Assembly (NCBI GenBank): GCA_946894095.1
Contig: OX335644.1
Coordinates: 18,643,595-18,707,594 of the forward strand
Source: Incurvaria masculella
Lineage: Eukaryota > Arthropoda > Insecta > Lepidoptera > Incurvariidae
Direction: 5' to 3'
DNA length: 64,000 bases
Below are positions 37,301 through 49,300 of the stretch, in pieces (position 1 is the stretch's first letter; every line of letters begins with the position of its first letter). The position numbers and the translations under genes were made by a program. The notes under the pieces are model-generated. The model searched no databases, was not told the DNA's origin, and worked only from the letters and a program-made list of their open reading frames with translations.

Positions 37301-40300
37301 CATATTGGTTACCCGATGTTAGATATTGCGATGCAAAACACTGTTCCTCATTTATATTTTTATACCTTTTCTTCAACAATTCAAATGTTTGTAGCAACTA
37401 CTTGGTGGATGACGAGCCAGAGCCCGAGGAGTGGCCAGAGAACCAGTTCCACAACAGTGGTGTCCTCGGCCTGCCCACGCAGACCATATACATACCTCCG
37501 CTCAGCGATCACGCCGGCTCACCTGACGGTAAACTGTCCTCCAACCTGCAACGAACTTTCTCTGGACGACGAGCTGGAGGACTAGTTCCGCAACTGTGCT
37601 GTCCTCAGGCTACTCACGCAGACCATCTACATACCTCCGCTCAGTGATCACGCCGGCTCACCTGACGGTAAACTGTCCTCCAACCTGCAACAAACATTCT
37701 CTGGTCTTTAGATTATCCAGCGAGTGGTCCCTTTGAAGCTTTTTCTATTCTATCTTAATATATTACCTATAAATATTATGTAAACTTAGGGCTGTAATTA
37801 TTCTAATAAATCTTCACGTTTGTCAGCTCTTTAAGCTCAATATATTGTTACGATTGTGCCATTTCTCATGGAATGATGCAACTGCTCGTTACAATACCGA
37901 GGCAAGGGCCGACAGTCATTATTTGGTAGCGATTAGAGAGCAAAGAAGTGTTACCAGTGATCTACTACTTTGGAGTTTTTTAGTGAAACAGTTTCCAAAC
38001 TACAGTGAGAATTTACTATTCGAGCGGCGAGTTCCTTACTTAAGGGCCTGGTACTAGCCAAATCGCAAAGTTAGACGAGGCACCCCAAGTAAACTAACTA
38101 AGTCTGACGATTATAAGTGTCATCCTTACAATATATGATTCCTTGTCTAGGAATCGAATGATTTTCGTTAATGTACAATATACATTTCTATACAAAATAC
38201 ATTGCGGAAACGGTGTCCATTTCCGAACTTTTTTGACTAAATGTAGAAATCTAAAAGCAAATGGAATTTTTTGTTTATGCATATATGCTGTTTTTGCTTA
38301 TATCTAGAAATCGAATGACTTTCAGATTTCTAATGAGAAAAATCAACTTTTTTTATTTTTATTATTATTTAAATAAATGATGGAATAAAAAAATATTAAC
38401 AATCCATTATCAGTCTGGAGTTCTATTTGGATTTGCTGAAGCGTTTCACTACATATTATTACATTTGTTAAAAAGTGCATTTGTATGGCGCGAGTAGTTG
38501 GCTAGTCCTAGCGCCTTAATATTGGGATCAAAGGAATATTGGAATACCGATTTAATAATTTAAATATAATTTTCATGGAAATAATTTGCAAAGATGTTGC
38601 ATTAAAGCATCCCACAAGTGTCGAACGCGGCATTATCATTGAATTATATATTAAAACCTTTTTATTTGTGCACGCTCGCTCGATTAATTGGTATTTTACT
38701 TAGGTGAGTGTACAGAGGAGAAATGCTGGGTGACCGCGGCGTCCGCGCACTACATCGACGTGGAGGCGGCGGACTGGACGCTGCCGCAGGAGGCGTTCCC
38801 GCTGCGCACGGCGCCGCCGTCCGCGCCGCCCCACGACGCCGAGCTACCAGCGCCGGCGCAAGCAGGTCAGTACAACCTGTCAGCACACAAAGTGTCAGTA
38901 CCTCGTGCGAGTCTCCCTCAAGTTCACATACCATTCAAACCCATTGAATCAGGCCACTGCAAATTTTCCAATATTCTGAAAGTTCCAATGCTTAAAATTT
39001 GAGAGAGAGAAGTTTAAGTTTGCTCCTCACCAATGTATATATAATGGTTTTTGTAAGCAGTAGTAATCTATCAACTACCAGAAAATGAAAATATTGACGA
39101 ATCCGAGTGTGAAATATATTGAGGAAATTAAGAAAATAAAGCTGAAATGAACGTTTCGACACTTTAAATCCCACGAAAGTCTGCGAATTGAGTTTACCAG
39201 ACAAGTTGTGTATTAGTTGAGTTAAAGAGCATTGTCGACTGTCATGAGAATTGAGTAGGTTATAGGTTAAGATGGTTTGGACTTGTGACTGTCATCCCTT
39301 GCATACTCCTCCGGTGAAGCAGTGTGATCCAAAAGTTTGGTTATGTGTCGCAGCGCCGTCTAGCCCGGAGTCGCGAGTGTTCGCTGACAGCAACTCGGGC
39401 AGCAGCAGCTCGGGCGGATCGCTGAGCGCGCGCTACGACACACTACCGCCGCTGCCGCCGCCGCAGCCCGCCGCCGACTACACCCGCCAGGAGTCCGTCA
39501 CCACCGTACGTAGCTGTGTCATTGTGTTGCATGTCCCTGCGCTGTCTATTTCGTAATGTAATAAATAACCTCAAGAAAATGAGACACTGGTTATGTTGTA
39601 TCCATTAAATGTTCAAGCAGGTGATAGCTTATCGACTGATGACGCACCCCAAGGCGCCGACGCATGAGAAAGGGCTCTACTCTACCCTGGATCCAGATCT
39701 AAAGAAATAGGGCGTCTTATTACACTCGACGCTCCTTGGTATTAGTGGCGCTTTACAATGATTAGCAGAATTGGTGGCATGCTGGCAGAATGCCACAATC
39801 CCGACACTTTCCCTTGCTAGCACATTCCTAGCAGCGAATTAGGATATGGATCGGTCACATACTTATAGCCCAATGCCAAAAAAAACTTTGTTATTTTGAC
39901 AATGTTTTGTCAGGAGGGTAGGCAAAGGACTTTTCCATGCAGTTTTTCTGCAAACTAAACAATCTGTGTTTATGTATATTATCATTAGAGATTGATGCAT
40001 ATGGTGTACGCCAGGACCTCTTAAGGTGCCGAATGACGCCCTTGGGATTTCTAATTTTTAGGGGGGCTGCGAAAACCATGTTGGCCGGCCAGGTGCCCGG
40101 CTGCGAGGGGAAATAGCTCGGAAGGGAGTTCATTCTATTGTTTACTGACCCTATAGATAAATGATCTAGAGAATCGGTGAGTTTTTATTTTTGGAATGTG
40201 CACTGTGATTTTGTCTCCCTGTTTCTTGTTGAGCGGAGGTTGAAAGGCGTCAGAGGGACAGCGTTATGCAGCTCCGACGGGCATTCTTCATGGCAAATAT

Positions 40301-43300
40301 GGTAGACCACAGAGAGAGACCTTGCATCCTTTCGGACCGTAATAACAAAGCAACAGTGAACTCAGACATGAACACATCAGCTAAGGCTGCTCGTTCATCA
40401 AATAAATAAATATAAGCAAGACTCACTAAGCAGCGGTCGCGGCAGGTGGAGGACGGTCCGGTGGGGCAGCTGCGCGTGCGCGGGTGGGCGGGTGCGGGCG
40501 GCGGCGGTGCGGGCGCGGCGGGCGCGGCGGCGGCGGGCGCGGGCGCGGCCGGCGAGTGGGACGCGGCGCCGCTGCTGGCGAGCGCGCTGCGGCTGCACGC
40601 GGAGCTCGGCGACGTGCAGACACCCGTCTGCGTCATGATGGTGCTTGGCGAGCATCGGTCAGTCATACCATATTATTATTATCATTATATACACTAGCAG
40701 CTGCAAGCTAATGCTTGTACTTCACTGATTGAGTGCACATTGTCTTTTTTTCATTTATTTATGAAGTGTTGATAATACGAATGGATTTTTAAATATGTTT
40801 TTACATGATTGTCCAAATAGTTTTTGAAACCAATACTTAATTTTTTTTTCCATTTGGTTTGGCGACGTAGACTTATTTGAAAACAATAGTTAGACAACAA
40901 AATACATTAAAATTATGATTCACAAAATTATTAAGCTAAGCAAACTTAGCTTAATCATTTTGCAAGAACTGATAAGGACTGACTGAAGGACCTTGGAGAA
41001 GGACGTAGACTACCTTTTATAGCTAAAATTAAACTCGAAGGAGGTTTTAATTTAATGTTTCTTGCTATCTGCTAATATTGTTTTGAAAACTTACGGTTTT
41101 CCGGTGTGCAATGCCGTGCTTGGCCGACATGTTTCGCTTCCCACGACGGAAGCATCGTCAGGGCCACTTCGTTGCCCCGGAGTTACGTCTGACAGCCCGG
41201 CTCGTCAAACGGTAACTGGCGGGCGTCGGCTGCGAAGATTGTAGGTGTGGGTAGGTTCGGGCTGCCTCGTGAATGCGGGTAGGTTGTCAATTTGCTGCAC
41301 CATAGACATATAGGGCTCCGTGCACACATAGCTAACGGTGTCAGCTGGTGCCACTGTGACGTGTGTGCCCTTCGGTCTATGCTGAGCAAGAAGAGGAGTC
41401 CAAGACGGCGAGAGTCTGATACTGTCGTCCCTGTTGAAGTTTGCATGTCTGGAGATTTCAATGGATTCTCGAACCAAGCGTGGCATATAGTACTTTTCTG
41501 CTGCTAGTGTGGTTACTTGGTCGAATCTAATCCAGTGATTACTCCCGCTCTCGAGGACATGCTCGCATATAGCTGACTTGTAACGTTCATTATTCTTCAC
41601 CGCCTTGATATGCTCCGTTACCCTTGTTTGGATACTCCGCTTGGTTTGCCCGATGTAGCTCTTGCCGCAACTACAAGGAATCTTGTACACACCTGGAGAC
41701 TGGAGTGGAATCTTGTCCTTGACTGACCTCAGCATTGAAGCAATCTTACGCATGGGTTTGAAAAATGTCTTGATATCAAACTTGCGTTTGAAGTGGCCCT
41801 GACGATGCTTCCGTCGTGGGAAGCGAAACATGTCGGCCAAGCACGGCATTGCACACCGGAAAACCGTAAGTTTTCGAAACATTATGTACAGCGACGGTGT
41901 AAATCTAAGAACATATCTGCTAATATATTGTCTAATATTAAGGAGAGAATCTCTGTTAGAGATTGCCTTTGGCAATAAGCTCGCCTTTGCATACTATGTA
42001 ATAATAGTTGTAAGCAATAAAGAATATCATTTCAAATAGGGTATGAAAGTTTGTATATGAAACTCATATAATATCCAGGAAACACTTCAACCCGACATCA
42101 ATCCAAAACTATGGACCTGAGCGGAGCTGGGTACATCAGCTAGTTTTTTCCTATTGTTTGCCGGCCAGGTGCCCGGCTGCGAGGGGAAATAGCTCGGAAG
42201 GGAGTTAATTCTATTGTTTACTGACCCTACAGATAAATGATCTAGAGAATCGGTAAGTTTTTATTTTTCATTCGAAACATTTAGCCTGTATAATTACAGC
42301 AGACTTATATTTGGTGCTATTTAATGCAGGAGCGACCTGGCGCCGTACATCGAGGAGGCGCTGCAGGAGCACTGGCTGCTCGGCTACCTGGAGTTGCTGC
42401 AGCGCCACAAGCTGTGGAACCTCTGCACAGAGGTACGTTGCCACCTCTCTGCACTCTAGTGCAACTGTTGGCTGCAGTAGCGATCTGGCGCCGTACATCG
42501 AGGAGGCGCTGCAGGAGCACTGGCTGCTCGGCTACCTGGAGCTGCTGCAGCGCCACAAGCTGTGGAACCTCTGCACAGAGGTACGTTGCCACCTCTCTGC
42601 ACTCTAGTGCAACTGTTGGCTGCAGTAGCGACCTGGCGCTGTACATAGAGGAGGCGCTGCAGGAGCACTGGCTGCTCGGCTACCTGGAGTTGCTGCAGCA
42701 CCACAAGCTGTGGAACCTCTGCACAGAGGTACGTTGCCACCTCTCTGCACTCTAGTGCAACTGTTGGCTGCAGTAGCGATCTGGCGCCGTACATCGAGGA
42801 GGCGCTGCAGGAGCACTGGCTGCTCGGCTACCTGGAGTTGCTGCAGCGCCACAAGCTGTGGAACCTCTGCACAGAGGTACGTTGCCACCTCTCTGCACTC
42901 TAGTGCAACTGTTGGCTGCAGTAGCGACCTGGCGCCGTACATAGAGGAGGCGCTGCAGGAGCACTGGCTGCTCGGCTACCTGGAGTTGCTGCAGCACCAC
43001 AAGCTGTGGAACCTCTGCACAGAGGTACGTTGCCACCTCTCTGCACTCTAGTGCAACTGTTGGCTGCAGTAGCGACCTGGCGCCGTACATAGAGGAGGCG
43101 CTGCAGGAGCACTGGCTGCTCGGCTACCTGGAGTTGCTACAGCACCACAAGCTGTGGAACCTCTGCACAGAGGTACGTTGCCACCTCTCTGCACTCTAGT
43201 GCAACTGTTGGCTGCAGTAGCGATCTGGCGCCGTACATCGAGGAGGCGCTGCAGGAGCACTGGCTGCTCGGCTACCTGGAGTTGCTGCAGCGCCACAAGC

Positions 43301-46300
43301 TGTGGAACCTCTGCACAGAGGTACGTTGCCACCTCTCTGCACTCTAGTGCAACTGTTGGCTGCAGTAGCGACCTGGCGCCGTACATAGAGGAGGCGCTGC
43401 AGGAGCACTGGCTGCTCGGCTACCTGGAGTTGCTGCAGCGCCACAAGCTGTGGAACCTCTGCACAGAGGTACGTTGCCACCTCTCTGCACTCTAGTGCAA
43501 CTGTTGGCTGCAGTAGCGACCTGGCGCCGTACATAGAGGAGGCGCTGCAGGAGCACTGGCTGCTCGGCTACCTGGAGTTGCTGCAGCGCCACAAGCTGTG
43601 GAACCTCTGCACAGAGGTACGTTGCCACCTCTCTGCACTCTAGTGCAACTGTTGGCTGCAGTAGCGACCTGGCGCCGTACATAGAGGAGGCGCTGCAGGA
43701 GCACTGGCTGCTCGGCTACCTGGAGTTGCTGCAGCACCACAAGCTGTGGAACCTCTGCACAGAGGTACGTTGCCACCTCTCTGCACTCTAGTGCAACTGT
43801 TGGCTGCAGTAGCGATCTGGCGCCGTACATCGAGGAGGCGCTGCAGGAGCACTGGCTGCTCGGCTACCTGGAGTTGCTGCAGCGCCACAAGCTGTGGAAC
43901 CTCTGCACAGAGGTACGTTGCCACCTCTCTGCACTCTAGTGCAACTGTTGGCTGCAGTAGCGATCTGGCGCCGTACATCGAGGAGGCGCTGCAGGAGCAC
44001 TGGCTGCTCGGCTACCTGGAGTTGCTGCAGCGCCACAAGCTGTGGAACCTCTGCACAGAGGTACGTTGCCACCTCTCTGCACTCTAGTGCAACTGTTGAC
44101 TGCAGTAGCGACCTGGCGCCGTACATAGATAGGCGCTGCAGGAGCACTGGCTGCTCGGCTACCTGGAGTTGCTGCAGCGCCACAAGCTGTGGAACCTCTG
44201 CACAGAGGTACGTTGCCACCTCTCTGCACTCTAGTGCAACTGTTGGCTGCAGTAGCGACCTGGCGCCGTACATAGAGGAGGCGCTGCAGGAGCACTGGCT
44301 GCTCGGCTACCTGGAGTTGCTGCAGCACCACAAGCTGTGGAACCTCTGCACAGAGGTACGTTGCCACCTCTCTGCACTCTAGTGCAACTGTTGGCTGCAG
44401 TAGCGATCTGGCGCCGTACATCGAGGAGGCGCTGCAGGAGCACTGGCTGCTCGGCTACCTGGAGTTGCTGCAGCGCCACAAGCTGTGGAACCTCTGCACA
44501 GAGGTACGTTGCCACCTCTCTGCACTCTAGTGCAACTGTTGGCTGCAGTAGCGATCTGGCGCCGTACATCGAGGAGGCGCTGCAGGAGCACTGGCTGCTC
44601 GGCTACCTGGAGTTGCTGCAGCGCCACAAGCTGTGGAACCTCTGCACAGAGGTACGTTGCCACCTCTCTGCACTCTAGTGCAACTGTTGGCTGCAGTAGC
44701 GACCTGGCGCCGTACATAGAGGAGGCGCTGCAGGAGCACTGGCTGCTCGGCTACCTGGAGTTGCTGCAGCGCCACAAGCTGTGGAACCTCTGCACAGAGG
44801 TACGTTGCCACCTCTCTGCACTCTAGTGCAACTGTTGGCTGCAGTAGCGACCTGGCGCCGTACATAGAGGAGGCGCTGCAGGAGCACTGGCTGCTCGGCT
44901 ACCTGGAGTTGCTGCAGCGCCACAAGCTGTGGAACCTCTGCACAGAGGTACGTTGCCACCTCTCTGCACTCTAGTGCAACTGTTGGCTGCAGTAGCGACC
45001 TGGCGCCGTACATAGAGGAGGCGCTGCAGGAGCACTGGCTGCTCGGCTACCTGGAGTTGCTGCAGCACCACAAGCTGTGGAACCTCTGCACAGAGGTACG
45101 TTGCCACCTCTCTGCACTCTAGTGCAACTGTTGGCTGCAGTAGCGATCTGGCGCCGTACATCGAGGAGGCGCTGCAGGAGCACTGGCTGCTCGGCTACCT
45201 GGAGTTGCTGCAGCGCCACAAGCTGTGGAACCTCTGCACAGAGGTACGTTGCCACCTCTCTGCACTCTAGTGCAACTGTTGGCTGCAGTAGCGATCTGGC
45301 GCCGTACATCGAGGAGGCGCTGCAGGAGCACTGGCTGCTCGGCTACCTGGAGTTGCTGCAGCGCCACAAGCTGTGGAACCTCTGCACAGAGGTACGTTGC
45401 CACCTCTCTGCACTCTAGTGCAACTGTTGACTGCAGTAGCGACCTGGCGCCGTACATAGAGAGGCGCTGCAGGAGCACTGGCTGCTCGGCTACCTGGAGT
45501 TGCTGCAGCGCCACAAGCTGTGGAACCTCTGCACAGAGGTACGTTGCCACCTCTCTGCACTCTAGTGCAACTGTTGGCTGCAGTAGCGACCTGGCGCCGT
45601 ACATAGAGGAGGCGCTGCAGGAGCACTGGCTGCTCGGCTACCTGGAGTTGCTGCAGCACCACAAGCTGTGGAACCTCTGCACAGAGGTACGTTGCCACCT
45701 CTCTGCACTCTAGTGCAACTGTTGGCTGCAGTAGCGATCTGGCGCCGTACATCGAGGAGGCGCTGCAGGAGCACTGGCTGCTCGGCTACCTGGAGTTGCT
45801 GCAGCGCCACAAGCTGTGGAACCTCTGCACAGAGGTACGTTGCCACCTCTCTGCACTCTAGTGCAACTGTTGGCTGCAGTAGCGACCTGGCGCCGTACAT
45901 AGAGGAGGCGCTGCAGGAGCACTGGCTGCTCGGCTACCTGGAGTTGCTGCAGCACCACAAGCTGTGGAACCTCTGCACAGAGGTACGTTGCCACCTCTCT
46001 GCACTCTAGTGCAACTGTTGGCTGCAGTAGCGACCTGGCGCCGTACATAGAGGAGGCGCTGCAGGAGCACTGGCTGCTCGGCTACCTGGAGTTGCTGCAG
46101 CACCACAAGCTGTGGAACCTCTGCACAGAGGTACGTTGCCACCTCTCTGCACTCTAGTGCAACTGTTGGCTGCAGTAGCGATCTGGCGCCGTACATCGAG
46201 GAGGCGCTGCAGTAGCACTGGCTGCTCGGCTACCTGGAGTTGCTGCAGCGCCACAAGCTGTGGAACCTCTGCACAGAGGTACGTTGCCACCTCTCTGCAC

Positions 46301-49300
46301 TCTAGTGCAACTGTTGGCTGCAGTAGCGACCTGGCGCCGTACATAGAGGAGGCGCTGCAGGAGCACTGGCTGCTCGGCTACCTGGAGTTGCTGCAGCGCC
46401 ACAAGCTGTGGAACCTCTGCACAGAGGTACGTTGCCACCTCTCTGCACTCTAGTGCAACTGTTGGCTGCAGTAGCGACCTGGCGCCGTACATAGAGGAGG
46501 CGCTGCAGGAGCACTGGCTGCTCGGCTACCTGGAGTTGCTGCAGCGCCACAAGCTGTGGAACCTCTGCACAGAGGTACGTTGCCACCTCTCTGCACTCTA
46601 GTGCAACTGTTGGCTGCAGTAGCGACCTGGCGCCGTACATAGAGGAGGCGCTGCAGGAGCACTGGCTGCTCGGCTACCTGGAGTTGCTGCAGCGCCACAA
46701 GCTGTGGAACCTCTGCACAGAGGTACGTTGCCACCTCTCTGCACTCTAGTGCAACTGTTGGCTGCAGTAGCGATCTGGCGCCGTACATCGAGGAGGCGCT
46801 GCAGGAGCACTGGCTGCTCGGCTACCTGGAGTTGCTGCAGCGCCACAAGCTGTGGAACCTCTGCACAGAGGTACGTTGCCACCTCTCTGCACTCTAGTGC
46901 AACTGTTGGCTGCAGTAGCGACCTGGCGCCGTACATAGAGAGGCGCTGCAGGAGCACTGGCTGCTCGGCTACCTGGAGTTGCTGCAGCGCCACAAGCTGT
47001 GGAACCTCTGCACAGAGGTACGTTGCCACCTCTCTGCACTCTAGTGCAACTGTTGGCTGCAGTAGCGACCTGGCGCCGTACATAGAGGAGGCGCTGCAGG
47101 AGCACTGGCTGCTCGGCTACCTGGAGTTGCTGCAGCGCCACAAGCTGTGGAACCTCTGCACAGAGGTACGTTGCCACCTCTCTGCACTCTAGTGCAACTG
47201 TTGGCTGCAGTAGCGACCTGGCGCCGTACATAGAGGAGGCGCTGCAGGAGCACTGGCTGCTCGGCTACCTGGAGCTGCTGCAGCGCCACAAGCTGTGGAA
47301 CCTCTGCACAGAGGTACGTTGCCACCTCTCTGCACTCTAGTGCAACTGTTGGCTGCAGTAGCGACCTGGCGCCGTACATAGAGGAGGCGCTGCAGGAGCA
47401 CTGGCTGCTCGGCTACCTGGAGTTGCTGCAGCGCCACAAGCTGTGGAACCTCTGCACAGAGGTACGTTGCCACCTCTCTGCACTCTAGTGCAACTGTTGG
47501 CTGCAGTAGCGACCTGGCGCCGTACATAGAGGAGGCGCTGCAGGAGCACTGGCTGCTCGGCTACCTGGAGTTGCTGCAGCACCACAAGCTGTGGAACCTC
47601 TGCACAGAGGTACGTTGCCACCTCTCTGCACTCTAGTGCAACTGTTGGCTGCAGTAGCGACCTGGCGCCGTACATAGAGGAGGCGCTGCAGGAGCACTGG
47701 CTGCTCGGCTACCTGGAGCTGCTGCAGCGCCACAAGCTGTGGAACCTCTGCACAGAGGTACGTTGCTACCTCTCTGCACTCTAGTGCAACTGTTGGCTGC
47801 AGTAGCGACCTGGCGCCGTACATAGAGGAGGCGCTGCAGGAGCACTGGCTGCTCGGCTACCTGGAGTTGCTGCAGCGCCACAAGCTGTGGAACCTCTGCA
47901 CAGAGGTACGTTGCCACCTCTCTGCACTCTAGTGCAACTGTTGGCTGCAGTAGCGACCTGGCGCCTGTAGCGTCCGCCGCGCCGCCTTATGACGTAACGA
48001 TACCAGGGGCGAGATTATCTTTTTGCATTGAGTGCGAGACAAGGACGCAACGGCATCGCTCCCAGCAAGGTGCGAGCGAGATGCTGCACCGGATCTCGGC
48101 ACTGGTGCACAAACAGCGCCGTTTGAGTTAAATTCGTTAGACACAAGACAAGGACGCAACAGCAGCGCTCCCAGCAAGGTGCAAGCGAGATGCTGCACCG
48201 GATCTCGCCACTGGGGCCTTAGCGACGCCGATTGGGAATGTCGAAACACGCGGCAATCCTCCGCCGCGCCGCCCGCGGGACACGGGCAGAAGCGGGCAGC
48301 ACCTTGAGACGCACGGTCGCGCCACGTGCTCCGACGAGTGCGGGTCCCGAGGCCGCGGAGTCAGGCGACATGAAAAAAATGTGAAAACTTTCGCTCCCAA
48401 AAGTTGGTTGAGCTGTCCGCGTACCACCCTTCGCGAATATCGGTGCGCCCGCCGTGCCGCCGTGTTCCGTATCCGTGTGAGCAGCCGGGCGTGATCTACT
48501 TCGAGGCCACACCCACGCCTTCCGATGTCTTCAGCCCGTGGACCAGCAGCCACAGCTTCCGCCGTGCCCTGTCACAGTCGCCGGTCCGACATCTTCAACA
48601 CGTAGACCCACCACCACAGCGTCGCCGTACGCCTGCTGGATCCCCGCACGGTACCTATACTCTAACGCCAGCCCCCCCCGGAGAAATCTACGATGAAACC
48701 GCAAAGAGCGTCTATCAGGACCACCCATTGAAGCAGGACACCGCCCATTCGACTACGCACGACCTCGGACCCACCCCGAGCTCCCGGCATGGAACCCCGG
48801 CCATTTGGATATTAGGTTAGGCTAAGGCCGTGTTAGAACACCGCCTTGATTGTTAATTATTTATAGTCTTCTTTGTGCTTCTAAATATAGGCTATTTTAG
48901 GTAGATGGTTAGATCGCCACAGCCCAATTTTCTTAATTTGTAGGTGTCTTAAATAGGACAATGCCAGGGTGTATTTTTGATTGTCTGTTTGTGTTTTGTG
49001 CCTCAAATGGTCTATAATTTATTACATCTTTTTTTGTACCTACTGTAGTCTGTTAATTCGCTATTCATCGATTCCCTACAAATTCACCCATTCCCAACCT
49101 GTGAACAGCCTCCCCCACACGCTGCAGAGCTGCCACCAAGTACATTCATGAGATCCCTCCTCTACACATCACACTTTATACACCGGCGTAACCACCTGGA
49201 TATCTTGTAGCCTAATTAGATTACAACGAACCAATCCCTGGGCCCTTGAAACCCTATATATGTCTGTCGGTCTGTCCGTGGCAACCACTCCTACTTACTC

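Larger units (their letters stand above)
41079..41882 (-). mobile_element. Penelope-like element fragment with inverted terminal repeats
   Basis: About 90 bp at 41079-41168 is repeated in inverted orientation at 41793-41882. Between them, on the minus strand, is a GIY-YIG endonuclease domain of the type that ends Penelope-like retroelement ORFs. The reverse transcriptase that should precede it is absent, so the copy is 5'-truncated. Inverted or direct pseudo-LTRs and 5' truncation are typical of this class. It lies in WDR24 intron 14, opposite to the gene's orientation. Confidence 0.8.

Noticed and set aside
42268..47917. Dozens of overlapping 112-161-codon ORFs on both strands
   Set aside because: They are alternative-frame and antisense readings of the 148-bp exon repeat. 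Only the plus frame [11 protein letters not shown]...LCTE continues the WDR24 protein across its splice junctions.
42330..47965. Regular repeat that might be read as a CRISPR array
   Set aside because: The unit is 148 bp with no variable spacers and encodes a known exon; the DNA is eukaryotic.
48404..48820. 138-codon ORF in each LTR
   Set aside because: It is duplicated only because it lies in the LTRs, has no recognisable domain, and overlaps other-strand ORFs in GC-rich sequence.
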